64,000 nt of DNA from Porphyra umbilicalis (taxonomy: Eukaryota; Rhodophyta; Bangiophyceae; Bangiales; Bangiaceae), in NCBI GenBank assembly GCA_002049455.2, contig KV918782.1, positions 124,001 through 188,000 on the forward strand, written 5' to 3'. The notes below the pieces were generated by a model. The model was not told where the DNA came from and made no database searches. It saw only the letters and a program-made list of their open reading frames with translations. The position numbers were made by a program, and so were the translations under genes. The first letter of the stretch is position 1. Each line of letters starts with the position of its first letter. Shown here piece after piece: positions 45,364 to 56,648 of the stretch.

Positions 45364-45785
45364 TGTAAAGCGAGAGGTAGATAGGTGGATGCGTTGGTTT
45401 ACTTGGATGGCGGCTTTGGGCCCACTAGGACCGCCTGATATACCCCAGGCGACCCCTCTGCCAGTCCCAGAGACGACCCTCTCTCAGTGCTCCCCCAGGC
45501 ACTTCCACTCTCCGCGTGTGCAGGGCCTGCGGCGCACCTCCCAAAGCGGAGCATGCGCCTCCGCGGTGGTAAGCCGCCCACCGCCGCACAATCCAGTCAC
45601 CACGCCACGCACAATCCCCCCCCGAGCTCACCACGAGAAGGGGGGAGCTCACCAAGAGATACACAAATCAAGTACAAACAAGTACAAGTCATACACAATG
45701 GAATGCCAACAAGTACACGAGCTTGAGTCACCAAGAGCCCCCGTGTAAGTATAGCTCCAATGGAATTCCCGAGCAGAGCTCAACA
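45364..45785 (-). repeat. Copia 5' LTR
   Basis: 422 bp, promoter end of the minus-strand element. It starts TGTAAAG and ends CTCAACA on the + strand, followed by the GGCCC duplication. Confidence 0.97.
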
Positions 45786-45861
45786 GGCCCTCCAAAGTCG
45801 CCACTATGAAGCGACGTATAAACGTGTTTGAGTACTCCACATGGTTTTTTTCTCCTGTCAG

Positions 45862-46614
45862 GAAGGGCATTGGTGGACTGGAGTTCTGTCAGACGTGCCC
45901 CGCGTAGAGAGGGCAATGTCGCTCAGAGCGGGTGGAGCCGTACATACCGGCACACTGGTGGCGACGCTAGCCTTCTTCAACTCGCTCTGTGGTTATGCAA
46001 GGGGTCCACGTGTGCGCCCTAGGATTCTCTATTGGATTCGGACCGAGATCTTGCAGCGTTGGCTGTATGAGAGCACGAAGGTGGAGCCAGCCAGCGAGTG
46101 GGTGAGCTCGTGTGAGTCTATCGTGACACCGCCAGTCACTTAACAGAGGGACGGACATGATTGCGGTGTCTTTGCTTTGTCATTCTTTGTTTCTTGCATT
46201 TCTTGCGAGAAGGATCGTCGATGTGTTTTGCTTCGTGTCACTGCGCGTGGCGGCGTAGAGACACGTCGCGCAGAGGTGGCGAGCACCACTGCGGTGGCGT
46301 GGCTTTCCGTCTTCGACAAGTGGGGACTCGTATTCGAGCGCGAAGCGGCGCTAGAGGTTATCGCAGTGTTCTCGCGCTTCGAGGGGCTCTTTCCGTCGTT
46401 TGTGACGCACTTCTCAAAAGAACTGACCAAGGACTGCCCGCCGGTCACCCTGACTCGGGTGGAGCCGTGGTTTGTCGACTTGCTCGTTACAGAGTCGGGG
46501 TCTACGGCGCACGCTGGTGGTAAAGCGGCTCCTCGTGTACTCCTCTTCCACGTTCACTCGGTCTTCCCCTCGTCCTACGTCTTCCGCGGGACCTCACTGC
46601 CGAGTGGTGTATAG
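45862..46614 (+). CDS. Candidate exons 2 and 3 of the gene carrying the Copia insertion
   Basis: Exon 2 is 45862-46101: a clean acceptor (TTTTTTTCTCCTGTCAG), 80 codons of ordinary composition (GHWWTGVLSDVPRVERAMS, TLVATLAFFNSLCGYARG, ILYWIRTEILQRWLYES) and a strong donor (GAGTGG/GTGAGC). Exon 3 is 46210-46614 after a pyrimidine-rich tract ending GCGAG, same phase, with AVAWLSVFDKWGLVFEREAA, LFPSFVTHFSKELTKD and VEPWFVDLLVTESG. It begins 72 bases beyond the Copia target duplication. Trp/Leu-rich helices suggest a globular intracellular protein; no family recognised. Confidence 0.45.
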
Positions 46615-47671
46615 AGCGGGGTGTCCCTTTAGAGTTCTGCTTGGAGAGCTGCAAGCCATGAGCTTACGTCTCAATATCACTTGTTTTCCCCTCTTAGCAA
46701 GAACCTTTCGTGCAAATGCGCAACTGACGCATCGCCTTTGGCCTTGTGTCCCACTGACTCATCGTCGGGCGGGAGGCAGCCCGCCACCTAGCCGGCCCGC
46801 TCCGCACGAGAAGTCTCCAACCCGTAGAAGACCCCACGAAGATGTGGCGGCGGCGGGGTACTACGAGGCCACGGAGAAATGAAAGATGCCATCAAGATGA
46901 AACTCACATCGCAACATGAGGATGTGTCACTATAATCTCCGGAGAGCGTATCCCTGCTTCCAGGCTCAGCAGCTCGCTCCCCCCCCGATCAGACTCGCCA
47001 CGCCCCCCCCCTTCGCCTCCAAACTCGACAGGACTTGCGACCCCCACAGCCATGCTGCAACCGTCTCCTGAGCTGGCGCGGTCAGCAGCGTAAGGCGGCG
47101 ATTCCCCGGCCCACTCTGTCGCCGGCTCGTGCCCGGCACGAACAGTGGCAGCCTTGACATGCCCGTGGCCAATCGTTGCGGCGACAATGCTGGGATGCGT
47201 GCGCCAGCCTGAAAATGGGCAGCCGCCGTGCGGCCGCGGCACGACTCCCAGTGCGGGGGCGGCAACGCCAGCGGAAGCGCTGTGGCCGCGCCAGAAACTA
47301 CCCACCGAAGCCCCGCGCCGCTGCAGCTGCCAGATGCGTTAGTCATACCCGTGGCGCGCCGACTGGCCGAACGAATGCGCCGCTGCGGAGGTGCGTGGCG
47401 CCGATGACCGCCACAACCGGCGCCACCGCCGGCGCCGACGCCCTTCGCGCCGCCGCCAGCCGTCATTGCCGTGCGTCTTCGAAGGCGATGGCACAGGAAG
47501 CGGCCGTGGCTATGCCGCCGCTCAAATCGACGCCCCTCGTCTTTTCTAACCGGCAGTTACGGATGGTAACTCGAGCACGTCCGCCATTGCTAACAGCAGC
47601 GGTAGCCTCTTGTTGCAGGGGCGGGCAGGACCGCTGAGGCCGCAGTCGCGATGCGCGATGCCTCCCGCCAG

Positions 47672-48235
47672 CTATCCGACTGGCGGCGTGTCCCCCTGCT
47701 CCGCTGCCGTGGGCGGAGCGCCGTGGCCACAGCAGAGGGGTCCGTGGCGCTTATGTAGGTGTGCACGCGATGGCACGGCCACCACGCACCCGTACCTCTT
47801 TACAAGGTTCGAGGAGGTCTGGGGGGGCACGTGGACGCCATCAATGAAGTCCACAAACCGCCCGGGCACGTGCGGCGCTATTTCTTTGGTGACCTGACCA
47901 CGCCGGCGATGCTGAAGTCGCGCACGTCGAGGACGTAGCCTCCTCCCCTCGTCCACCGGTGCCGTTCTGCGCACAGCCGCCTTTCGCGCCCCGCTGCGCA
48001 TGATGGATGCGTCGGCCTTCACCATGCCGCGCCCCCCGCGGCGGTGCTTGCGGCTTCCGCAGCCGCCTTCGCCGCCGCCTCCCGCCGTGCCTCTGTTTCC
48101 GGGTGGAGGCCGCGATGCCTGAGACCAAGTAACGGCCGCACCTGTGGCAGTGGCTGGCACGGCCACGAGCCGTGGCCACGCTGCCCGCCAGGCGCCGTGC
48201 TGCCACCACCTGTCGTCAGTTGCGGTGACGACCAA
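47672..48235 (-). CDS. Possible minus-strand exon(s), unassigned
   Basis: A 187-residue frame contains the protein-like stretch KEIAPHVPGRFVDFIDGVHV followed by PPQTSSNLVKR, ending at a possible donor (AAGAG/GTACGG). Just upstream another frame reads GYVLDVRDFSIAGVV and earlier CHRCGRYLVSG (a CX2C pair). The switch between frames at AG/GTCACC suggests either an intron or an indel. Too little is coherent for a function. Confidence 0.3.
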   Translation of the reverse strand: MVVTATDDRWWQHGAWRAAWPRLVAVPATATGAAVTWSQASRPPPGNRGTAGGGGEGGCGSRKHRRGGRGMVKADASIMRSGARKAAVRRTAPVDEGRRLRPRRARLQHRRRGQVTKEIAPHVPGRFVDFIDGVHVPPQTSSNLVKRYGCVVAVPSRAHLHKRHGPLCCGHGAPPTAAEQGDTPPVG

Positions 48236-49612
48236 GTAATGTTGGTGTGCGTCCGTGACAATGGAGGCGGTCGCGACAAGCCGAAGTCGTTAAGCCGCCG
48301 CGGCTGGCGTCAACAGCGCCACCGGCTGGGGCACAGGCGGGGTGCCTCCGGTCTTCAACCGGAGGATCCGCCACTGCCGGCGGTCTAGGAGGGGCACCGC
48401 TGTGACTTGGCCCGCCGGAGACCTACCTCTGGCGGTGTCGGGAAGGGTGTGTGAGCGGTGCCACCGCAATGATGCGACGCCTGACGTGGCGGCGCTTCAA
48501 CCCCGGCGGCGCTCGATGTGGTGGCGGCGCAGCAGCCGCGTTTGCCTCCGGTGAAGTTTGAGCGGGCGCCTTGTGGCAGACTTTGACTGACACGCTCAAC
48601 CGTGGGTCAGCAGCGTCACAGGCGAGCGGCATGCGTGCGGTAGCGTGCCCCCCGGGCATCACGGATTGCGAGGCCTGTCGCCGGTGGTCGTGATACAGAC
48701 AGGCGGCTGTCTCAATATCTGCTGGACTGTGGCGGTCGGGGGTTCCGCAGTTGGAAGGGGCGTGGCCCCTCAGCTGTGCACAGCACACCCCCGGAGGCCG
48801 CCATCCCGATCCGGGCCAGCAAGGGAATGACCTGTCCGGATCTCGGGGTGATCAGATTTGGTCGGGTACGGGGCTTTTCCCCTGTGGTACTCCCAACCCC
48901 CCTACTACTTGTTTGAACTTTTCTCTTTTGAGGAATTTATCTGTTTGTCGCATTCGGGGCGGCTACTTTGGCCGCCGGCGCTCAGGTTGGGGAGGGATTT
49001 ATTGACAGCGGGCACGCCGCCCCCGTCGCCGTTCGATAAATCCAGCAGTGCTTTAGACTAAGACTCCCCCCTGGGCTTTGCCGTGATCCCCTCCTCCCGT
49101 TGGGGGAAGGCTGGGCTGTGGGTCGATTTCCGGAGCAGTTCCTTCGACGTACCAAGCTGATCAAGAGGTCACTTCGGCCGGACGACGAACCAACGTGGTG
49201 GTGCCTAGAACCGCTACATGAACAGGTGCGGCGCGGGCATGGCACAAGCAGATGGCTGGTCTACACAACACCGCCAATATATTTAACGCAGCACTGGGGT
49301 GTCTTGGATGCGGCCCCGCGAGGCGTGCACGCTTTGCATCACGCTCAGCTTCCGTCTCGCAGCCTGTGCCCACCTTCGTGCGGTCCGCGGGTGCGGAGGC
49401 ATGCTCTTGGTCCGCCGTGGTGGGGGTCTTGACAGGGGGTTTTGCACAGGGACCCGGGATGAACTTCGCGGGGGATGAGCTGGAAGAGGGATCCCGCCGG
49501 CTTGTGCATGGAACCCACTACTTACTCGTCCTTGCACGCGGCAGAATGCGGGAGGCGTCGCAAGAGGTGCACACACTTCAATCACCACACCGCAGGACAG
49601 CACTGGCGTTCG

Positions 49613-49786
49613 ACAAGTGTTGCGGCTCCGCCCTCGTGCCGCCGCCTCGGAGTGAGAGTCCAACTCGGTGGATGCATGGGTGATGGTGCTCAAGTACTCA
49701 TCAGCGGCCGCGCCAGGAGGAAGGAAGGCGCGTACGCAAACCCCACAAATAAACGACATAGTAAGCCCCATGACGAGGTGGATCAT
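49613..49786 (-). CDS. Possible membrane-protein exon
   Basis: From an ATG at 49786: MIHLVMGLTMSFICGVCVRAF is a plausible membrane segment, followed by a polar stretch ADEYLSTITHASTELDSHSE. The frame is open further upstream (VIDLAETVKG). No conserved motif, and the downstream part of the frame turns Pro/Arg-rich. Confidence 0.25.
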
Positions 49787-50598
49787 ACCCTTTACTGTTT
49801 CTGCTAGGTCAATCACAGCACTGCCAGGACAGGACAGAGAAGCGACATGACACAGCGGCAGAAAACGTCGAAATGAACGGTGCGGATGTCAGGAAAACTG
49901 GAAACGCGTGCAGAGCAAAACGAGAGCGAGTCCGCATATGGTCTTTAACCCAAAATGGTTCTCATTCAATGCCAATCCCAACCGTTTGCTCAAAAACACA
50001 CGGGGCAGCTTGCATCACTCTGCTTCATCCGACTCCACCTCAGAGGGCGCAGACTTACCTCAGCCACTCGCTCTTGTATTCGTGCTCCATGGGGGCCGCG
50101 GTCCGCGCAGTGCGCATCCACAGGTCGAATGTACGAACAGTACCACCTCAGGAGACCAGTAGACAGCGTAAGTTCAACGGGGTGGGGAGGTGGTGGCGCT
50201 GTGCGTCGGTGGCGGTGGTGGTGATGCAGGTGCATGCGAGATGGAGGGTGGCGTCACGGCTGCTGTGACGGGTTCAACGGCTCTTCGCACTGTAAGAGTC
50301 CATCAGATATGGCGCCGAATGGTCAAAACTATTTCGACCTAGATGTCCGTTCTTAACTGGGCGTGGTGCGCAGATGACATGACGAGCAAACAGGCTGGAA
50401 TCGATTCATGTGTCGTGCCGTTTTTTCGACAAGCGTTCCCAGTATACGACACCCTTGATACGCGACTGCACCGAGCAGGCGTCTCTAAAGAACTGACGGG
50501 TCTCCCATCTCTTGATTTAAGTGGTGCAGTCGGGAGAAGCCTTCTCGTCCAATCATTCCTGCGACAGCCAAAAGACGCAAATGGCATATTCCTTTCAA

Positions 50599-50828
50599 AA
50601 CACGTTCACGTGCGCGAAATATAAAAAGAAAACTCGCACACGTAAATGTGTTCGGCTCGATGGCGCCAAATGAGCCTGATTCGGCTCGTCAGTCCTTTGT
50701 GCGCGAGATCACACGGTCGGCCGGATTGGGTCTAAAAATATTAGCGTGATTGGGGTCTGATTGAAACAAAGCGCTCCCATTGGATAGCACGTGTCTGAGC
50801 ACGACGTGCACGCGCCGTGTATCCTGGG
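50599..50828 (-). repeat. Degraded Tourist-like element, inverted
   Basis: It contains CACGTTCACGTGCGCG with an opposing CGCACACGTAAATGTG, the same hairpin found in the middle of 57348-57838. At the far end is TAGCACGTGTCTGAGCACG next to GTGCACGCGCC, the inverse of that element's left end. Only one end is recognisable. Confidence 0.5.
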
Positions 50829-50943
50829 TCTAAAGTACAGTCATGATTCGACTTTATCCATCGCCATGTTTTTACATGCGCTGATAGTACTTATAAGCGC
50901 GTCGACAGACTTCGCGATCGGCTGTACTCAGATGATTTCAATA

Positions 50944-51342
50944 TTGCTGATCCCCGAAATTTGTCCTGGGGGACAAAGACACAGACTGACTCTGAGTAAC
51001 AGGACTCTATTGGTCTAAAACGACAGTAAGAAGGCATCGAAGCCAATAGAAAGCCCGCCATCGGAGCCAGGACCTTGCATCCAACAGAACTCACTCTTTG
51101 ATGCCGCTTGATCCGATCTTTTTGGCACGGAGCAAGCTGCCCACGCGTGATCTTGAGATTTTCTACTGTCTCCATGCCAGAAGCACGGAAAAACAGAGGA
51201 GCTCATCTTGATTATCAGGCTGTATGGGCACATGTAAGCAATCAGGAGAGCCAAGTCAGTCCCAGGGGCGCATCCGATTGGTGGAAAGAGTCGGTCCGCA
51301 TGTCAGTCTCTGTCGACCAGGACAAACTTCGGGGATCAGCAA
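50944..51342. mobile_element. 399-bp MITE, copy Q2
   Basis: Same ends (TTGCTGATCCCC, GGGGATCAGCAA) and same length as the copy at 8578-8976, with a few more substitutions. TA precedes it at 50942-50943; the right flank is AA, so that base has changed or the duplication is lost. It lies 110 bases from the 3' end of the DD29D transposase gene. Confidence 0.85.
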
Positions 51343-51454
51343 AACCACTCGGTAGCAAGAGAAGTTTGGAAGCATTCACGGGGATCTCAGACTGGACAGA
51401 ATGCAAGATTTATTTTCCTCGGTAGAATCTGATGTCGTGCCATGGTCACTTGAA

Positions 51455-53095
51455 TCACCCCCCCATGCCCTTTCGCCCGCGATCGTCCGCCCCAGCCAGG
51501 ACCATGTCAACCGTCTGATACATGGCCTCAACATCTGTCTCAGCGACCAGCCAGCGACGCACCGCCTGCGCCTGGTCTTGACCGCGTACGCCCTCAAACT
51601 CGTGCTCCAGCGTCGTGTTGGCTATCATGGCCACCAGAGAAGACACGTCCACGTGGTCGTTGTCAGCAACAGGCTGACCGTCTTCTCCAAGATAGCGCCT
51701 AAAATCAGTATTGGCCTCGCTCGACAGGCAGTCCGCTTTCAGCCAGCAGCGGAGAATCTGCTGGGACGGCATCTCTTTCCACTTCTCCAGGATGAAATTG
51801 GCGGCGTCGAGGAGATGAGCATGTTCCCCGCATTCGAGACCCCAACCCCGTGGTACGCAAGGGTTGCTTGCTCCGCTCGACACCAGAGCGTCGAGGTTGC
51901 AGACGACTCGGTACAGTGGACGCTTCTTGTACTGAAGCTTCAGCGTCGCAATTATGCCAGCGTCCAGCGGATGGATAACAGCCGTCGTGTTGGGGGTAAG
52001 CTCAATAATGGTGACTTTCGGGTTGGCGATGGAGCTGTGGCACCCGAGGTTGTCCATGATCAAATACACTTGGTGCCATTTGCGCCCCTGCACTGCAGGA
52101 ACGAACACTTCATCGAACCAGCGCTTGAAACGCGATGCGGCGGTCCAGGCCGACTTCTGCGAGAGGTAGGGCAGGGGGCACTCATTTTCCTCGCCCGTGA
52201 AGCACAACGGCTGGACCGCCTTGTCCATCATTGTCACCGGCAGCTTGAGGGAGCCCGTAGCGTTGCAGCACAGCATCAGGGTGACGCAGTCCTTGCTCTT
52301 TATCGCCTTCGACCCCCGAGCCATGCGACGGTCCTCCGAAGGCACGTACGAATTCGATCGTAGGCCCCGATACAGTAGCCCGGTCTCGTCCACGTTGTAG
52401 ATCAAGTCCAAGTCGACGCCCTTTAGCTGATGCCGGATGGCAGCCATGCGCTCCGCCGCCTCCTCCACATTGGCAGAGGCCCCGCAGCCATGGAGCTCTT
52501 CTTTCAAAAGGCCATGACGCCGCGCCTAACGCTGGATGAAGCCGTTAGACGCAGCGAAGTCCGTAACGCTAAGGTGCTCCGCAATCTGCAGGGCCTTCTG
52601 CTGTAGGATTGCAAGTGACAGCGGCACACGCTTCCAGCCCCTCGCGCGTACGGCCAGTAGCCACTCGAAGTGCATCCAGTCGACCTCAGGGTCGTCAGTG
52701 GTCCGCAAAGTGAGGCCGCTGCCGGCTACTCCCTCAGCGGCTCGGGCCAAGAGAGCGTCCTTCTGCTTGATGATTTTGTAGAGTCCGCTGCCGTCGCACT
52801 GCTCGCTTATCTGTCGGCTGTTGAGATCGATGCTCTTCCCAGCTGCATGCCAGCCAATAACGCGCAGCTTCGTGTCAAAAGACATCGGCGTACGGCGTCT
52901 ACATGCGCCTCCAACATGTCGAGCCGGCGCGCGTGCAGCAGGGGGTGACGACAAGACGGCATTCACCGTCGCAGCCGCGGCTCGCGTAGCCGCACGCACA
53001 CTCTCCGCGTGCTCCGCTGCCGCCGTCTGGCTGCTCTCCGCCAAGACTGCCTCAGCAGCCGTAGAGGCGGCGTCTATGGCGTTCGCAAGCGTCAT
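51455..53095 (-). pseudogene. Pogo/Tigger-like DDE transposase (DD29D), one nonsense codon
   Basis: The transposase excises and inserts DNA at TA sites. From an ATG at 53095 the frame runs 547 codons to 51455, interrupted once by TAG at 52526-52528. The N-terminal part has a basic helix-turn-helix start (MSFDTKLRVIGWHAAGKSI) and a second CENP-B/Tc5-type DNA-binding domain (WLLAVRARGWKRVPLSL, ASNGFIQR before the stop, RRHGLLKEELHG after it). The DDE_1 core has NVDETGL, then LIMDNLGCH, then HPLDAGI, with 29 residues between the last two aspartates, the spacing seen in Tigger. FKRWFDEVFVP and LKLQYKKR are further family hallmarks. All three catalytic Asp are kept. Terminal inverted repeats of this element were not identified. 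Confidence 0.92.
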
Positions 53096-53374
53096 GGTGG
53101 TGTGAAATTTGAGGTAGGTGTGGTAGGTGCTGTTTGTGTGATTGCGGGGATATGAAGAGGAGCAAAGGTGGGAAAAGTAGGGGCGGTTCACGCGCGCGAA
53201 GGCACGCACTGGTGGTCGATCGGTCGTGATCCATCCGCCGAGGGAAGGGGTTACATTGTCATCCATGGATTTGTGTAAGTTGATCTGGTCTTATAACAAA
53301 TTCAATATGTCAATCAATAATGCGTTTACAGTCCACATTCTCGGTTATCTCGGCGCCTGTGGTGCGTTCTTCGG

Positions 53375-53405
53375 CCCGTTTATATCCACAGTGGATATAA
53401 ACGGG
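53375..53405. repeat. Perfect 15-bp inverted repeat with 1-base loop
   Basis: CCCGTTTATATCCAC and its exact inverse surround a single A. A looser outer repeat (CGGTTATC / TTAACCG) continues on both sides to about 53340-53420. It lies between the two transposase genes and could be a small MITE or the end region of one of the elements. Confidence 0.75.
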
Positions 53406-54515
53406 ACGGATTTAACCGAATAATGCCTGTAACAGGTCAGCTTCGCGGTGCCGTGAGGGCCGATCGAGCTGCCTTCTGCACGAAGAACCGAGGCTATTTT
53501 TGTGCCACAAAGGGTGCCCAGCATTGGATAAAGACTGTAGAAGGTCCTTCCTCTGCGAGTGCAACAGGAATACTGTAAGCAACCTCTGGAGCGTGCTGAG
53601 ACGATTTCCTTGCATAAACAGCTGTTGGGTGGTTGAGATGGGTGGGGTGAGGGTTGTTGCTGGCACGTGCGCGTCGAGCATCCCTGCGACTGGGGTGGGG
53701 AGAAAGAGAGATGCGACTGCTGTGCCGGAGGTACCATGCAAACCCCTGCCGGACCGTTCGTCCATGGCAGCGCGCCCTTCCGCGCCTCGCTTGACGCTTC
53801 CCAGAGGCTGAAGTGCGGGGGGCGGGGGCACGGTCGCGCCTGATCAGAGCGTCGTATGCAGATCTGTGCGTGTGGAAACACGTGTAGGGACCTCACTCTG
53901 AACGAGAAACAGCGGGTGGCCGACGGACAGCGAGTCTTGTATCCGTCTGACACCAGATAAGAACCCATGGCATCAGATAATAACCAACTGTAAGGGTCAA
54001 TTCTTCACAGTGTTTACATACTAAGTGAGTTTCTGGATAATCAAACAGATGCCAACACTCAAACAGGAAGGCCAGTCTTTCCCAAAAGAAAATATGGATG
54101 CTGTAGTGAGACACATGAATGAAAAGAGCAGGTCTTCAGCTCGCCATCCATCTGATCAACATTTCCATACGCCATCGTGGTCAGCAGGGACGGGTGGCCG
54201 AATGTTTTTGATGGGGTCTCTGTCCAGACGTTCCAACGGTCAATTTTCGGCTCAAATCGCCCTCTGCGACCCTGCCAAGCGTCCATTGCGCGCGCGAACC
54301 AAAACTCTGACCAGGCAAAACAGCACGATTTCCAGTCCTGGCCTGCCCTCTTGGACTATCCCTCTGCTTGTGCGCCAAAATCGGCCAAGCGTCTCACTGA
54401 GGGGTCCGCGTAGACCTGCTGCATTGTCAGGTAGGGCAATCTGGCCGATCGTGGCGCCCAATCCGAGGAGCCCATCACCACTCCTTTCACCCCCCCCCTC
54501 CCCCTGGAGCTCGCA

Positions 54516-56270
54516 ATGGAGGGGTTTCCAAGACGTGGCCCTCTAAATGGCTGCAAGAGAAGCCGTGCGCCAACGGCTGAGCAGCGGCAACAAATGGCGG
54601 ATTTTCTGGCGACTGTGCAATCGGAGGCCGCCACTGCCAAACGCGTTGGGGTGTCCCGTGCGGCCGTCCGGCACTTCAAGAAGACGAGGGGGAAGGCGGT
54701 CCCGCCGGACCCCCCTCCATTTTTTCACCCCGAGGAGGAGAAGCTGTTGGTGTCGTTCGTTCGCACAAAGGCATTGCTTGGCCAGGGCTTGACGCGCGAC
54801 GGGTTTCTGACGTGTTGCGGTGAGTACATCGCGGCTCTGTCGCTGAACCGGCAGCAGATTGCGCGGCGTTACTTCAACGGGAAGCTTACCCCGGGCCGCG
54901 GCTTTTATTGTCTGTTCCTGAATCGCTGGCCGCAGCTGACGGAGTACCGCGTCGGAACGTTGGTGGATAGCCGAGCGCAGAACGCGCGCCCACACGTGGT
55001 GGCGGGATGATATGCGGCTCTGACGTTGTGCTACCGGGACCTGAAAATAAAGCACCCCCGGAAGGTGTTTAATATGGACGAGACGCACTTTGAGCCGCGG
55101 CAGCTGTTGCTTGAGGCGCGGACTACACTTTTGGGCGGCAGGGGCATGCGCAAGCCGGAGGTGATCATCCCTTCCATCGGCTCAGGGGCGGCCACGTGCA
55201 CTGCGGCCGTCACTGTCTCCGCCGGGGGCCTATTGGCCCCACTCTTTCTCGTGGTCGAGGGCGAGGCGAAGGGCCTCGCCTTTGCCAAAATCACGGTGGA
55301 TGGCAAGACGACGTCAGTGCCGCTGGCGGCGCGGCTGAACGACTCAGCAATGGTGGTACGGCGCACCCCCGCCGGATATGAGAAAGGTATCTTTGACGTT
55401 TGGTGTGCCCACTTTGCGGCGCTTGCGACCGCGTACTACCCGTGGGAATCTAAGCTCCTGTCATTGGACGGGGCAAAAGTTCACCTGTCGGCCACCGGGC
55501 TACTGACCCTTTTGCGGGCCAACGTGCACGTCGTCGCCGAGCCGACGAAGCACCCCCATCTGTTGCAGCCATTGGACAACAAGCATGCGTTCGGGAGATT
55601 CCAGCCGTCTGTTCATGGCGCCGTCCGCGGGCGGGCGAGCTCGTGTGTTGCCCGTGGCGCGGCTTTCACTTGCGTGGACATGGTCGAATGCGTCAAGGTC
55701 GCGGCCGACAACGCCTTTACGCCCACCGCCCTAGTGTCTGCATTCTCCGCGGTGGGCATGTAGCCACTCGACCCCACCAAGGTCCCCGCGGAGGAGCTTT
55801 CAAATGGAGCAGACCGAGTGGTGTTGGACGTTAACCTGGAGCTCTTGGTGTCACGCCTCACCCCGGTGGTCCGCAAGAACCTGTCGTGCCCTACAATCGT
55901 GCAGGGAAAGATTTCGACAGCGGGACGAGCAACGGTTTTGACGGCGCCGGAAGTGCTGGCGGCTCTACAGCAGCTTGACGCCGACAAGCTCAGGATGCAG
56001 CAGGACCACAAGGTGAGTCGTCGGCAGAGGAAGGCGAAGGTGACCGCCAAGAAGGCCAAAAAGGCCCAGCGGGCTGCAGCGCAGGAGCGCACGAAGTGGT
56101 CCAAGATTTGGTGGCTGGTCAGTGAGGAGGCGGCCGAGGAGGGCCGGCACCGACTGCACCGACTGTACCCGTCTCCCAGCAAGCTGGTCTTGCGGGAACG
56201 CGCCAGCAAGCAGCGCAAGCTGTTTCATGTGCCTAACGCGGATGATTGTCGCCAGCGTGGACTGCTGTGA
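54516..56270 (+). pseudogene. Second pogo-like DDE transposase (DD35D), two in-frame stops
   Basis: A + strand frame of 585 codons from the ATG at 54516 to 56270 is broken only by TGA at 55008-55010 and TAG at 55761-55763. N-terminal helix-turn-helix (QQMADFLATVQSEAATAKRV, GVSRAAVRHFKK) is followed by a CENP-B/Tc5-type region (FHPEEEKLLVSFV ... GKLTPGRGFYCLFLNRWP). The DDE_1 core has VFNMDETHF, then LLSLDGAKVH, then LLQPLDNKHAFG, with 35 residues between the last two aspartates. The C-terminus is a basic coiled region (RRQRKAKVTAKKAKKAQRAA). It is clearly a different lineage from the gene at 51455-53095. The strict frame conservation suggests recent inactivation. Terminal repeats were not identified. 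Confidence 0.9.
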
Positions 56271-56648
56271 TCACGCGCTTGATTCCATTAATCCTTTTTT
56301 CTGTTCAAGCTGTGGTTGGATAGAAAATTGCCAGGGTTTTCCAGGTTTTTGATTGGTGCAATAGGTTTCACCTCCATAGACAGTTGACGTAATTCGGACG
56401 GTCACACATCAACACTGTGGTACAATTATCCGTCAACACTGCAGAACGCCTAGGTTTTCCCAGGATGCTTGATGGGTTGTTAACTGGTGTATACCCCGAT
56501 ACCGACCCACCTACCAACAACAAGAGTGAAGCGCCCATCTGTTTTGGAAAAGAGATGATGGAGGAAGAGAGGGTGACCTGAGACAAACGGTGTGCTTCTT
56601 GAAGGAAGTGAACGAGTGTTTAATAAACGGGGACAGGATGGGTTCCTA

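Larger units (their letters stand above)
40295..45785 (-). mobile_element. Nearly intact Ty1/Copia LTR retrotransposon
   Basis: A 5,491-bp element transcribed on the minus strand. Its LTRs are 40295-40716 (3' LTR) and 45364-45785 (5' LTR), each 422 bp, each TG...CA, differing at only two positions. The host duplication GGCCC stands at 40290-40294 and 45786-45790. Domain order is gag, zinc knuckle, protease, integrase, reverse transcriptase, RNase H, which defines Copia rather than Gypsy. A purine-rich GGGGAAG stands before the 3' LTR. The bases next to the 5' LTR (GGTGATGGGCCCAGC) would be the primer site but do not match the usual initiator-Met pattern. High LTR identity means recent insertion. 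Confidence 0.97.
46615..50598. other. Mostly unassigned DNA
   Basis: 47000-48600 is moderately GC-rich with frames on both strands; two weak minus-strand exon candidates are listed separately. 48850-49250 and 49880-50340 show nothing recognisable. No repeats of the families found elsewhere were detected here. Confidence 0.4.

Noticed and set aside
51401-52363. 320-codon + strand frame over the DD29D transposase
   Set aside because: Antisense shadow; the minus strand carries NVDETGL, LIMDN and HPLDAG.
53330-53360. CAGTCCACATTCTCGGTTATC as the terminal repeat of a pogo element
   Set aside because: It resembles a pogo end, but no inverted partner was found on the far side of either transposase gene (about 51400 or 56280-56640).
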